Origin: an uncultured Pelagibacteraceae bacterium
GTDB taxonomy: Bacteria; Pseudomonadota; Alphaproteobacteria; Pelagibacterales; Pelagibacteraceae
NCBI GenBank assembly: GCA_902592675.1
Contig: CACJFJ010000001.1
Span: 124,001 to 188,000 of the forward strand
Direction: 5' to 3'
Length of the DNA stretch: 64,000 bases
The translations under genes were made by a program, and so were the position numbers. Position 1 is the first letter of the stretch. Each line of letters opens with the position of its first letter. Positions 1-7,722 of this stretch are shown here, piece by piece. The notes under the pieces were generated by a model. The model was not told the origin of the DNA. It saw only the letters and a list, made by a program, of their open reading frames with translations, and made no database searches.

Positions 1-1
1 A

Positions 2-637
2 GCTTATATTACTGGAACTATAGGTGGACCTGTTATTAGCTTTTTTAAAAAAAATGGCTTTGCAATTGCAGCAGGAATTTTAGGTTTTGTTTTTTTGTTT
101 AAAATAGGTGAGGCTTTTATGGGAAGAATGTCAATTGTATTCTATAAAGAAATTGGCTTTTCTAAAGGACAAATAGCTATTTATTCAAAAGGATTAGGAT
201 GGATAACAACTGTTGTATTTACTTTATTGGGTGGTGTAATGGCGATGAGAGCTGGAACAATAAAAACAATGTTCTTTGCTGGAGGATTAATGGCTTTAAC
301 AAATCTTTTATTTGCAGTTTTAGCGTGGACAGGAAAATCTGAGATTTTATTTGCAATCGCTGTTATAGCTGATGATATAACGGCTGCATTTGCAACAGTG
401 GCATTTGTTGCATTTATTTCACTTTTGGTTGATAGAACTTACACTGCAACACAATATGCATTACTTGCCTCTATTGGTACTGCTGGAAGAACTACTTTAG
501 CTTCTTCCTCAGGTGCTTTGGTTGATTGGCTAAATGGAGATTGGGGTACATTTTTTGTTTTAACAACTATTATGGTGATACCTTCTTTGGTTTGTTTGTG
601 GCTAATAAAAAATAAAATTAAAATTGGTGCAAAATAA
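2..637 (+). CDS. ampG: AmpG-type muropeptide MFS permease, C-terminal part (5' end outside window)
   Basis: The frame is open from base 2, so the gene starts upstream of the window and about 211 C-terminal residues are visible. They form several hydrophobic membrane helices. The stretch DDITAAFATVAFVAF, followed by a conserved TATQYALLASI segment and SSSGALVDWL, matches the AmpG/PAT branch of the major facilitator superfamily. That family imports anhydro-muropeptides across the inner membrane for cell-wall recycling. The 3' end overlaps the next gene, an NlpC/P60 peptidase, by 14 bases. A shared role in peptidoglycan turnover is therefore plausible (inference). The substrate could differ within the PAT family. 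Confidence 0.85.
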   Translation, partial: AYITGTIGGPVISFFKKNGFAIAAGILGFVFLFKIGEAFMGRMSIVFYKEIGFSKGQIAIYSKGLGWITTVVFTLLGGVMAMRAGTIKTMFFAGGLMALTNLLFAVLAWTGKSEILFAIAVIADDITAAFATVAFVAFISLLVDRTYTATQYALLASIGTAGRTTLASSSGALVDWLNGDWGTFFVLTTIMVIPSLVCLWLIKNKIKIGAK

Positions 638-1373
638 TTTTTACTTTATAAATAATTATTCTAATATTTACAAAAAACCTTCAAAACTATCTGAAGTCAC
701 TTCTCAAATAATTTACGGTGAAAAATTTAAGATTTTAACAAAAAATAAAAATTGGATAAAAATTAAAACTTCATTTGATAACTATAAGGGGTTTATAAAA
801 AACCCAAAATATATAGAAAAATTTACCCCTAGATATAAAGTCAGCTCATTAAAAGCAAAGATTTATAAAAAACCTGGAATTGGAACAAACAGTTGGCTTC
901 CTCTTACATCTAAATTATCTGTATTTGAACAAAACAAAAATTATGTAAAAATTGAAAAAAATAAATGGATCAAAAAGACAGATATTACAAAATTAAATCA
1001 TAAAGAAAAAAATTTTATAAAAATTTTTAAAAAATTTATAAATGTGAAATATGTTTGGGGTGGAAAAACATTTCAAGGAATTGATTGTTCAGCTCTATTA
1101 CAAATATTTTTTTGTTATAATAACTCATTTTATCCAAGGGATACTAAAGACCAGATCAAATACACAAAAAAAAATTTAAAAAAAAGAAAATTCAAAAAAG
1201 GAGATATTATTTTTTGGAAAGGTCATGTTGCAATTTGTTTAAATTCCAAACAACTTATTCATGCATATGGTCCTGAAAAAAAAGTAGTTATTATGCCAAT
1301 TATAGAGACAATTAATAGAATTAAAAAAACTGCGAAGCTAAAAGTAAAAAAAATATCTAAAATAAAATATTAA
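624..1373 (+). CDS. NlpC/P60 family cysteine peptidase with SH3-like N-terminal region
   Basis: The 249-aa protein has two SH3b-like segments (about residues 5-60 and 72-120) and a C-terminal NlpC/P60 domain. The catalytic Cys is C155 in GIDCSALL, the His is H201 in KGHVAIC, and a third polar residue is probably H213 in IHAYGP. This architecture belongs to gamma-D-glutamyl-diaminopimelate endopeptidases that cut peptidoglycan stem peptides or recycled muropeptides. No obvious signal peptide is present, which favours a cytoplasmic recycling role next to ampG. The chosen start is TTG at 624, inside ampG; GTG at 627 is equally possible. The stop overlaps the convergent tyrA stop by four bases. 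Confidence 0.85.
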   Translation: MVQNNFYFINNYSNIYKKPSKLSEVTSQIIYGEKFKILTKNKNWIKIKTSFDNYKGFIKNPKYIEKFTPRYKVSSLKAKIYKKPGIGTNSWLPLTSKLSVFEQNKNYVKIEKNKWIKKTDITKLNHKEKNFIKIFKKFINVKYVWGGKTFQGIDCSALLQIFFCYNNSFYPRDTKDQIKYTKKNLKKRKFKKGDIIFWKGHVAICLNSKQLIHAYGPEKKVVIMPIIETINRIKKTAKLKVKKISKIKY

Positions 1374-2266
1374 TTTCTTCCAAAGTCAGGCTTATTAATA
1401 TCTTGTTTCAATTTAATGATCTTTGACCTTACTTTTTTAGTCTGAATAAGTTTTTTCACAATAGACTTATTATTTTTTGAATTAATATCTTTTTTAAATT
1501 GATTTAAATTTTTAATAAATAAGTCAATCGCTTTTGAAATATTCTTTTGATTATTGAAGAATATATCCCTCCACATAATCTCGTTCGAAGCCGCTATCCT
1601 AGAAAAATCCCTTAAACCACCTGCGCTATATTTAATCAAATTATATTTTTGTTTTTTTTCAAAATCCTGAGCAGATTTTACTAAATTATAAGCGACCAAA
1701 TGAGGTAAATGACTAGTAATAGAAAAAATTTTATCATGTTTTTCAGAATTCATAATAACAACTTTAGAACCCATTTTTTTCCAAAAAGATTTCAAAAAAT
1801 TTAAATGTTTCAAATTTGTTTTTTTATCTTTAATCAAAACACACCACTTATTCTCAAATAAATTATGTTTACCATTTTCTGGTCCACTTACTTCAGAGCC
1901 AGCAATTGGATGACTTGAAGTCCAAGAAATGTTTTTTTTTAAATTATTTTCAATTACAAACTTAGATTCTAATTTTGAAGAACCTATATCGGTAATAATA
2001 TGTTCTGGAGAAAGATTTTTATTAATTTTGAGAATCAGTTTTTTGTACTCACTCATTGGAGTACAAAAAATAATGAATTGAGATTTTGAGACTACATCAT
2101 TCAATTTTTTGACTATAGTTCCCGGTAATTTTAAACTTTTTATTTTTGATATATTTTTTTTTGATTTTTCATAAACAAAAATTTCTTTGACAAATTTTTT
2201 TTTATGAATCCTTCTTAATAAAGAAGATCCTAATAGACCACATCCAACTAATAATATATTATTCAT
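1370..2266 (-). CDS. tyrA: Prephenate/arogenate dehydrogenase
   Basis: The 298-aa protein opens with the Rossmann motif GCGLLGSS (about residues 8-15). It carries the TyrA hallmark TSSHPIAGSEVSGPENG with the substrate-contacting His, and ITSHLPHLVAYNL further on. It oxidatively decarboxylates prephenate (or arogenate) with NAD(P)+ in tyrosine biosynthesis. It overlaps the upstream hisC stop by four bases, so the two are translationally coupled. HisC-family enzymes often also transaminate aromatic keto acids, which makes the pair functionally coherent. No ACT or chorismate mutase domain is fused. Length is normal for the short monofunctional form. Confidence 0.93.
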   Translation of the reverse strand: MNNILLVGCGLLGSSLLRRIHKKKFVKEIFVYEKSKKNISKIKSLKLPGTIVKKLNDVVSKSQFIIFCTPMSEYKKLILKINKNLSPEHIITDIGSSKLESKFVIENNLKKNISWTSSHPIAGSEVSGPENGKHNLFENKWCVLIKDKKTNLKHLNFLKSFWKKMGSKVVIMNSEKHDKIFSITSHLPHLVAYNLVKSAQDFEKKQKYNLIKYSAGGLRDFSRIAASNEIMWRDIFFNNQKNISKAIDLFIKNLNQFKKDINSKNNKSIVKKLIQTKKVRSKIIKLKQDINKPDFGRN

Positions 2267-3348
2267 TTATTAAATATACTTTTCACTACACTCATAAATT
2301 TTAAATTATCTTTTGCAGACCCAATTGATAATCGTAACATGTTTTTAATTTTATAACCCTCTTCAGTCGATCTCAAAATAATACCTTTACTTTTTAATTT
2401 ATCGTTAAAATTCTTTGCTTTGAATTTACATTTTTCAAAATTTAATAATAGAAAATTAGCAGAAACTTCATTTGATGTAATACCATATTTTTGTAAAAAA
2501 AATTTCAATTTTCTAGCATAAAAAATATTATGTTTTACAGAACGGAATATAAATTTATTATCTTTAAGGGATTCTACAGCAGCTTTTTGGGCTACTTCAT
2601 TCACATTAAATGGTGGCTTAATAGTATTTAATGCATCAATAATTTTTTTAGCTCCGTATCCCCATCCAACTCTTAATGATGACAAGCCATAAATTTTTGA
2701 GAATGTTCTTAATATAAAAACGTTTTCTTTATTCTTAAATAAATCTAACCCAGACACATAATTAAAGTTTTTCATATATTCAAAGTAAGCATCATCAATT
2801 ACCAACAAAATATTTTTTTTTAATTTTTTTCTTAATCTAATTAGTTCACTTTTGTTTAAAAAGGTTCCTGTTGGATTATTTGGATTTGCAATAAAAACTA
2901 TCTTAGTTTTTTTGGTAACTTTTTTGATTATTTCTGTTACTGAAATTTTAAATTTTTTTTCTTTTGCAAATATAACGTTTGCACCAACAATTTTTGCATA
3001 AATCCTGTACATCAAAAAACTAAATTGGGGAACGATCACTTCATCTTTGGGCTTTAGAAATAATTGACAAAGCATCTGAATTACTTCATCAGATCCTGAT
3101 CCGCAAATAATCTTTTCCATATCACACTTAAATTTTTTAGATATTTCCATTCTCAATTTTTTTGACTTTGGGTCTGGATATCTAGAAAAACTCAAATTCT
3201 TTTTAGATATAATTTTCTTAACTTTGGGACTTACTCCCAAAGCAGATTCGTTTGCTGAGAGTTTTACAGCTTTCTTTATATTTCTTATACTAGACCTTCC
3301 TGGCTTATAAGTATCTATATTGAATTTTTTAAATCTAATAGCTGTCAT
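2263..3348 (-). CDS. hisC: Histidinol-phosphate / aromatic aminotransferase
   Basis: A 361-aa class I/II PLP aminotransferase. The PLP lysine is K218 in RTFSKIYGLSSLRVGWGYG, and ANPNNPTG (about 154-161) and the early SANESALG segment are typical of the HisC family. It converts imidazole-acetol phosphate and glutamate to histidinol phosphate. In many alphaproteobacteria the same enzyme acts on prephenate or aromatic keto acids. Its coupling to tyrA rather than to his genes supports a role in Tyr/Phe synthesis here (inference). It is the first gene of a short minus-strand operon divergent from metX. Confidence 0.92.
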   Translation of the reverse strand: MTAIRFKKFNIDTYKPGRSSIRNIKKAVKLSANESALGVSPKVKKIISKKNLSFSRYPDPKSKKLRMEISKKFKCDMEKIICGSGSDEVIQMLCQLFLKPKDEVIVPQFSFLMYRIYAKIVGANVIFAKEKKFKISVTEIIKKVTKKTKIVFIANPNNPTGTFLNKSELIRLRKKLKKNILLVIDDAYFEYMKNFNYVSGLDLFKNKENVFILRTFSKIYGLSSLRVGWGYGAKKIIDALNTIKPPFNVNEVAQKAAVESLKDNKFIFRSVKHNIFYARKLKFFLQKYGITSNEVSANFLLLNFEKCKFKAKNFNDKLKSKGIILRSTEEGYKIKNMLRLSIGSAKDNLKFMSVVKSIFNK

Positions 3349-3421
3349 TTTTTTAATTTTTAAGCTCTTTATAATTAAAATAACAATTTTTTATATAGTA
3401 TTAGTGAATAAATTTTAAAAA

Positions 3422-3450
3422 TTGACATACTAAATAACATCTTGTACAAA
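3422..3450 (+). promoter_or_regulatory. Probable sigma70-type promoter of the metX riboswitch transcript
   Basis: TTGACA at 3422-3427 is a perfect -35 box. It is followed after 17 bases by TACAAA at 3445-3450 as a -10 box (4 of 6 consensus matches). The predicted start, about 3456-3458, coincides with the first base of the SAM-II P1 stem. Position and spacing agree, though no transcript is known from the sequence alone. Confidence 0.7.
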
Positions 3451-3454
3451 AATT

Positions 3455-3505
3455 CTGCGCTGATTTAACTGAATTGCGAGCGCTTTAAAAAAACCGCTAA
3501 ATAAG
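3455..3505 (+). ncRNA. SAM-II riboswitch (SAM_alpha) upstream of metX
   Basis: The P1 stem is GCGCT (3457-3461) with AGCGC (3479-3483), enclosing a loop that begins GATTTAAC and ends ATTGCG. This matches the SAM-II consensus closely. The 3' pseudoknot strand carries the conserved GCTAAA at 3496-3501, followed by TAAG. SAM-II binds S-adenosylmethionine and typically represses translation of metX/metA-type genes in alphaproteobacteria. Here a run of eight T (3506-3513) follows at once, the metX ATG lies about 35 bases further on, and no clear Shine-Dalgarno sequence is visible. Confidence 0.93.
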
Positions 3506-3540
3506 TTTTTTTTCTCTCAATTCAAAAATCTGCTCAAATT

Positions 3541-4659
3541 ATGAATATTAAAGAAAATATAAAAACAATAACTATTAATAAACCACTTAAATTAGATTGT
3601 GGTAAAACAATTAATAATTTTCCTCTTGCTTACGAAACATATGGTAAATTAAATAGAGGCAAAAATAATGCAATTTTAGTTTTTCATGCATTAACGGGAG
3701 ATCAGTTTGTTACTGGAATTAATCCTGTAACTAATAAAGATGGTTGGTGGAGTTATGCTGTTGGTCCTGGTAAATCTGTTGATACAGATAAATATTTTGT
3801 AATTTGTGCAAATGTTATTGGTGGTTGTATGGGTTCTTTTGGACCTAGTCATCAGAATCCTGATACAAAAAAAATATACGGTACTGATTTTCCAGTAATT
3901 ACCATTAATGATATGGTAAATGCACAAGTAAATTTGTTAGATCACTTTGGTATCAAAAAACTTTTTTCAGTCGTTGGAGGATCAATGGGTGGAATGCAAG
4001 TATTACAATTTGTTAGTAATTATCCTGATAAAACTAAAACTGCAGTTCCTATAGCATGTACATCTAGTCATTCAGCACAAAATATTGCATTTAATGAACT
4101 CGGAAGACAAGCAATAGCAGCTGACCACAAATGGCAAGATGGTGAATATTCATCTAAAAATAGTATCCCAGATAAAGGTTTAGCAGTTGCTAGAATGGCC
4201 GCCCATATTACTTATTTATCAAAAAAAGGTCTTCAAGAAAAATTTGGAAGAAAACTCCAAGAAAGAGATGATTTTAAATTTGGATTTGATGCTGACTTTC
4301 AAATCGAAAGTTATTTAAGATACCAAGGGTCTGTGTTCGTGGATCGATTTGATGCTAACAGCTACTTATATATTACCAGAGCAATGGACTATTTTGATTT
4401 AGTAAAACAAAATAATGGCAATCTATCTAATGCATTCAAAAATACTAAAGCAAAATTTTTTGTAATTTCATTTACATCAGATTGGCTTTATCCAACACAA
4501 GAGAATAAAGATATAGTTATTGCATTAAATGCCATTGGTGCAAATGTAGGATTTGTAGAAATTAAATCGGACAAAGGACATGACTCCTTTTTGTTGGATG
4601 TTCCAGATTTTTTAAAAGCTCTTAAAAATTTTTTAGATAAGTCATTTTTGGAGAAATAA
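3541..4659 (+). CDS. metX: Homoserine O-acyltransferase (acetyltransferase type)
   Basis: A 372-aa alpha/beta-hydrolase-fold acyltransferase of the MetX family. The nucleophile is S148 in the elbow GGSMGGMQ. The acid is in TSDWLYP and the base is the His of KGHDSFLLD near the C-terminus. It acylates L-homoserine (acetyl- or succinyl-CoA; the donor cannot be decided by eye) as the committed step of methionine synthesis. It sits behind a SAM-II riboswitch and is followed after two bases by metW, the usual metX-metW pair. Length is normal for the family. Confidence 0.95.
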   Translation: MNIKENIKTITINKPLKLDCGKTINNFPLAYETYGKLNRGKNNAILVFHALTGDQFVTGINPVTNKDGWWSYAVGPGKSVDTDKYFVICANVIGGCMGSFGPSHQNPDTKKIYGTDFPVITINDMVNAQVNLLDHFGIKKLFSVVGGSMGGMQVLQFVSNYPDKTKTAVPIACTSSHSAQNIAFNELGRQAIAADHKWQDGEYSSKNSIPDKGLAVARMAAHITYLSKKGLQEKFGRKLQERDDFKFGFDADFQIESYLRYQGSVFVDRFDANSYLYITRAMDYFDLVKQNNGNLSNAFKNTKAKFFVISFTSDWLYPTQENKDIVIALNAIGANVGFVEIKSDKGHDSFLLDVPDFLKALKNFLDKSFLEK

Positions 4660-4661
4660 AT

Positions 4662-5258
4662 ATGAAACCAGAATTTAAAATTATATCAGATTTAATTAAC
4701 GAAAATTCTCAAGTGCTTGATGTTGGGTGTGGTGATGGCATTTTAATGGAATTCCTTATCAAAGAAAAAAAAGTAAATATTAGAGGAATAGAAATTTCAA
4801 AAGCTAAAGTTCAAAATTGTATTGCCAAAGGATTAACAATCATAGAAGGTAATGCAGAAGACGATTTAAAACAATTTCCTAATAGGTCATTTGACTATGT
4901 AATTTTAAGTCAAACTTTACAGGCTTTTCTTAATCCAGAAAAGGTAATTAATGAACTATTAAGGATTGGAAAACAAGCAATCGTCACAATACCAAATTTT
5001 GGTTATTGGAAAATCGGTTTGCATCTTTTGTTAAAAGGTACGATGCCTGTAACAAAAACGCTACCAGATGAATGGTATAATACTGCAAACATACATCTTT
5101 GTACAATAAAGGATTTTGTAAATTTTAGTAAAACCAAGAATTTTAAACTATCAAAATCTATTGCTCTCAAAAGTGATCAACAATCATTTATTACCAATTC
5201 TAATCTTAATATGAAAAATTTGAGTTCAAATCTAGGTATTTTTTTAATAGAAAGTTAA
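4662..5258 (+). CDS. metW: MetW, SAM-dependent methyltransferase-fold methionine biosynthesis protein
   Basis: The 198-aa class I methyltransferase fold begins with motif I VLDVGCGDGILM (about residues 19-30). It also contains VILSQTLQAF and the MetW-typical TIPNFGYWKIG and PDEWYNTANIH segments. MetW works together with MetX in homoserine acylation in many proteobacteria. It starts two bases after metX and ends one base before gloB, so it belongs to the SAM-controlled transcript. Confidence 0.92.
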   Translation: MKPEFKIISDLINENSQVLDVGCGDGILMEFLIKEKKVNIRGIEISKAKVQNCIAKGLTIIEGNAEDDLKQFPNRSFDYVILSQTLQAFLNPEKVINELLRIGKQAIVTIPNFGYWKIGLHLLLKGTMPVTKTLPDEWYNTANIHLCTIKDFVNFSKTKNFKLSKSIALKSDQQSFITNSNLNMKNLSSNLGIFLIES

Positions 5259-5259
5259 A

Positions 5260-5979
5260 ATGGAAGTAAAAATAATCCCATGTTTAAATGACAATTACTC
5301 TTACTTAATATTTGATGAAAATAAAAAAAATACATGTGTTATTGATCCAAGTGAGTCTGAGCCAATTATTGAAATAATTGAAAAAAATCAATTAAATTTA
5401 AAATATATCTTAAACACTCATCATCATTACGACCATGTTGGTGGAAATAAAAAATTAAAGAAAAGGTATAATTCAAAAGTAGTTGGTTTTAAAAATGATA
5501 AAGATCGAATTCCTGAAATTGATATTCTTGTAGAAAACAACCAAATTTGGAAGGAAGAAAGTTTTGAAGCAAAAATTTATCATATTCCAGGTCATACGAC
5601 GGGACATATAGCTTTTCATTTTTTCAAAGAAAAAAAAATTTTTACTGGTGATACATTGTTTTCTTTGGGATGTGGTAGAATTTTTGAGGGGACATATGAA
5701 CAAATGTATAATTCATTAAATAAAATTAAAGAACTTCCTAAAGATACTGAAATTTATTGTGGACACGAGTATACGTTACAAAATGGAAATTTTTGCTTAG
5801 CAAACGACTCGGGTAATCTTAAATTAAAAGAAAAAATTGCAAAAATAAAAAAACAGCTAGAGAATAACTTACCAAGTATTCCAACAATTTTAGCAGACGA
5901 AATGGAATGTAATATATTTCTAAAAGCTAAAGATTTAAAAAGCTTTTCAAAATTGAGAGATTTAAAGGATAATTTTTAA
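5260..5979 (+). CDS. gloB: Hydroxyacylglutathione hydrolase (glyoxalase II)
   Basis: The 239-aa metallo-beta-lactamase-fold hydrolase has the dinuclear-metal motif THHHYDHVGG (about residues 53-62), then PGHTTGHIAF and FTGDTLFSLGCGR. The C-terminal GHEYTLQN segment belongs to the substrate domain of glyoxalase II. It hydrolyses S-lactoylglutathione to D-lactate and glutathione. It is the last gene of the metX-metW run. Its D-lactate product could feed the GlcD-like oxidase encoded at 56786-58159 (inference). Confidence 0.92.
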   Translation: MEVKIIPCLNDNYSYLIFDENKKNTCVIDPSESEPIIEIIEKNQLNLKYILNTHHHYDHVGGNKKLKKRYNSKVVGFKNDKDRIPEIDILVENNQIWKEESFEAKIYHIPGHTTGHIAFHFFKEKKIFTGDTLFSLGCGRIFEGTYEQMYNSLNKIKELPKDTEIYCGHEYTLQNGNFCLANDSGNLKLKEKIAKIKKQLENNLPSIPTILADEMECNIFLKAKDLKSFSKLRDLKDNF

Positions 5980-5989
5980 CTTATAAAAC

Positions 5990-6017
5990 TTGACTATAAT
6001 ATCTCTCACACTATATT
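5990..6017 (+). promoter_or_regulatory. Probable promoter of the rplU-rpmA operon
   Basis: TTGACT at 5990-5995 and TATATT at 6012-6017 are separated by 16 bases. The predicted start near 6024 leaves a short leader of about 20 bases before the rplU ATG at 6044. A second TATAAT (5995-6000) overlaps the -35 box and could act as an alternative -10. Confidence 0.55.
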
Positions 6018-6043
6018 GCGTTTATTAAATTTACAAAAATAAT

Positions 6044-6445
6044 ATGTCTTACGCAGTTATACAAACGGGTGGAAAACAGTATAAAGTTAGATCTGGTGAA
6101 ATTCTAAAAATTGAAAAATTACCTAATTCAAAATCTGACACAAAAGTAGAATTTAAAGAAATATTAGCCTATGGTGATGATAAGATAATTGAGGTTGGTG
6201 CTCCAACTGTTCAAGGCGCAAAAGTTGAGGCAAATTTAATCAAAAATAGTAAAAATAGAACTGTTTTAATTTTCAAAAAAAGAAGAAGACAAAATTCAAG
6301 AAGAAAAAATGGACATAGACAGCAATATTCAATGATAAAAATTAACAAAATTTTTTCAAAAGATGGTAAAATTTTATCTGAAGCTGAAAAAATTACAAAG
6401 CCTTCTAAAAAAAAAGAAGAGCCAAAAAAAGAAACAAATAAATAA
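6044..6445 (+). CDS. rplU: 50S ribosomal protein L21 with charged C-terminal tail
   Basis: The 133-aa protein starts MSYAVIQTGGKQYKV, the canonical L21 N-terminus, and has the RRRQNSRRKNGHRQQ rRNA-binding segment (about residues 82-97). L21 binds 23S rRNA in the large subunit. The conserved domain is about 103 residues; the remaining 25-30 form a low-complexity Lys/Glu tail ending KKKEEPKKETNK. Comparable tails occur on L19 and S16 in this window. It is followed after 13 bases by rpmA. Confidence 0.96.
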   Translation: MSYAVIQTGGKQYKVRSGEILKIEKLPNSKSDTKVEFKEILAYGDDKIIEVGAPTVQGAKVEANLIKNSKNRTVLIFKKRRRQNSRRKNGHRQQYSMIKINKIFSKDGKILSEAEKITKPSKKKEEPKKETNK

Positions 6446-6458
6446 TTGATAAAAGACT

Positions 6459-6713
6459 ATGGCAACAAAAAAAGCAGGCGGATCATCCAGGAACGGACGT
6501 GACAGTGCCGGACGAAGACTCGGTGTAAAGAAATATGGTGGTGAAAACGTAATACCTGGAAATATTATTGTAAGGCAAAGGGGTACCAAAATTTTTCCTG
6601 GTGAAAATGTAGGTATGGGTAAAGATCACTCAATTTTCTCGGTAATCAAAGGTAAAGTAGTCTTTAAGAAAACTAAATCAGATAGAACATTTGTTTCAGT
6701 AAAACCCAATTAA
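6459..6713 (+). CDS. rpmA: 50S ribosomal protein L27
   Basis: The 84-aa protein begins [20 protein letters not shown], the diagnostic L27 N-terminus that reaches toward the peptidyl-transferase centre. [16 protein letters not shown] and the rest of the core are intact. The short cleavable N-terminal extension known from Firmicutes is absent, as expected in proteobacteria. It lies between rplU and obg in the standard order. Confidence 0.97.
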   Translation: MATKKAGGSSRNGRDSAGRRLGVKKYGGENVIPGNIIVRQRGTKIFPGENVGMGKDHSIFSVIKGKVVFKKTKSDRTFVSVKPN

Positions 6714-6740
6714 TAGTACAACTTAATATAGCGTTGTATT

Positions 6741-7619
6741 ATGAAATTCTTAGATCAAGTAAAAATTTATGTAAAAGCTGGAAATGGTGGTGATGGCTCT
6801 CCAAGCTTTAGAAGAGAAAAATTCATAGAATTCGGTGGACCAGATGGCGGTGATGGAGGAAATGGTGGTTCAATAATTTTTAAAGCAGAGAGAAATCTTA
6901 ATACATTAATAGACTATAGGTACCAACAGCATCACAAAGCTAAAAGAGGAGAAAATGGTTCCGGTCAAAATCGTACAGGAAAAAGTGGAGATAATTTAGT
7001 TTTAAAAGTCCCGCTAGGTACACAAGTTTTTGAGGAGGATAATAAAACATTAATTTATGACTTTGTTAAGATTGGAGATGAATTTGTTGCCGCTAATGGA
7101 GGTAAGGGAGGTTTAGGAAATACAAGATTTAAAAGTTCAACAAATAGAGCACCAAAAAAATTTACAAAGGGAACCATTGGTGAGGAATTTACAATTTGGC
7201 TACAATTGAAAACCATTGCAGACATCGGAATAATTGGTCTTCCTAACGCTGGTAAATCTAGTTTATTAGCTGCCATAACAAATGCAAATCCTAAAATTGC
7301 CAACTATCAATTTACAACTTTAAACCCAAATCTAGGTGTTGCAAGCTATGATGATAAAGAAATAACAATTGCAGATATTCCTGGTTTAGTTGAAGGAGCT
7401 CATAAAGGCACTGGTCTTGGTATACAATTTTTAAAACATATAGAAAGATGCAAATCTCTTTTACATTTAATTGATATAACAAATAAAGATATCAAGAAAA
7501 GTTATAACCAAGTTAAAAATGAACTTAAAAACTATAGTTCAAAGCTTTCAAAAAAAAGGGAGTTAATTGTTTTAAATAAAACCGATTTGCTAAAAAAAGG
7601 AAATAGAAAAAATCATTGA
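6741..7619 (+). CDS. obg: GTPase Obg/CgtA, frame truncated by an apparent frameshift
   Basis: The frame gives 292 aa: a glycine-rich Obg fold (about residues 1-158), then the G domain with G1 GLPNAGKSS, G3 DIPGLVEG and G4 NKTDLL. Obg is an essential ribosome-associated GTPase acting in 50S assembly. The frame stops at 7617-7619, just after G4. In the +1 frame, reading resumes directly with EIEKIIDNFSKDT and runs to a stop at 7720-7722, restoring the G5 region (VILMSTFEKK). The join lies in an A7 run at 7592-7598. One fewer A would give an intact protein of about 326 aa, a normal family length. A sequencing or assembly indel is the simplest explanation. Confidence 0.9.
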   Translation: MKFLDQVKIYVKAGNGGDGSPSFRREKFIEFGGPDGGDGGNGGSIIFKAERNLNTLIDYRYQQHHKAKRGENGSGQNRTGKSGDNLVLKVPLGTQVFEEDNKTLIYDFVKIGDEFVAANGGKGGLGNTRFKSSTNRAPKKFTKGTIGEEFTIWLQLKTIADIGIIGLPNAGKSSLLAAITNANPKIANYQFTTLNPNLGVASYDDKEITIADIPGLVEGAHKGTGLGIQFLKHIERCKSLLHLIDITNKDIKKSYNQVKNELKNYSSKLSKKRELIVLNKTDLLKKGNRKNH

Positions 7620-7722
7620 TAATTTCTCAAAAGATACAAAATCTGAAGTAATTTTAATGTCAACATTTGAAAAGAAATTAATCTCAAATATAAAAGCCAA
7701 ACTAATAGCTTATGCTTCTTAG
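7599..7722 (+). other. obg: Out-of-frame 3' end of obg (G5 region and C-terminus)
   Basis: Read from about 7600, this frame encodes EIEKIIDNFSKDT, then the G5-like ILMSTFEKK segment and a C-terminal helix ending IAYAS, with a stop at 7720-7722. It has no start codon of its own and continues the Obg G domain in register after one base is removed from the preceding A7 run. It overlaps the proB start by 11 bases. Confidence 0.85.

Noticed and set aside
3349-3540. Second, tandem SAM riboswitch (SAM-V) before metX
   Set aside because: Only one SAM-II core is seen; no second matching core is present upstream or in the 35 bases after it.
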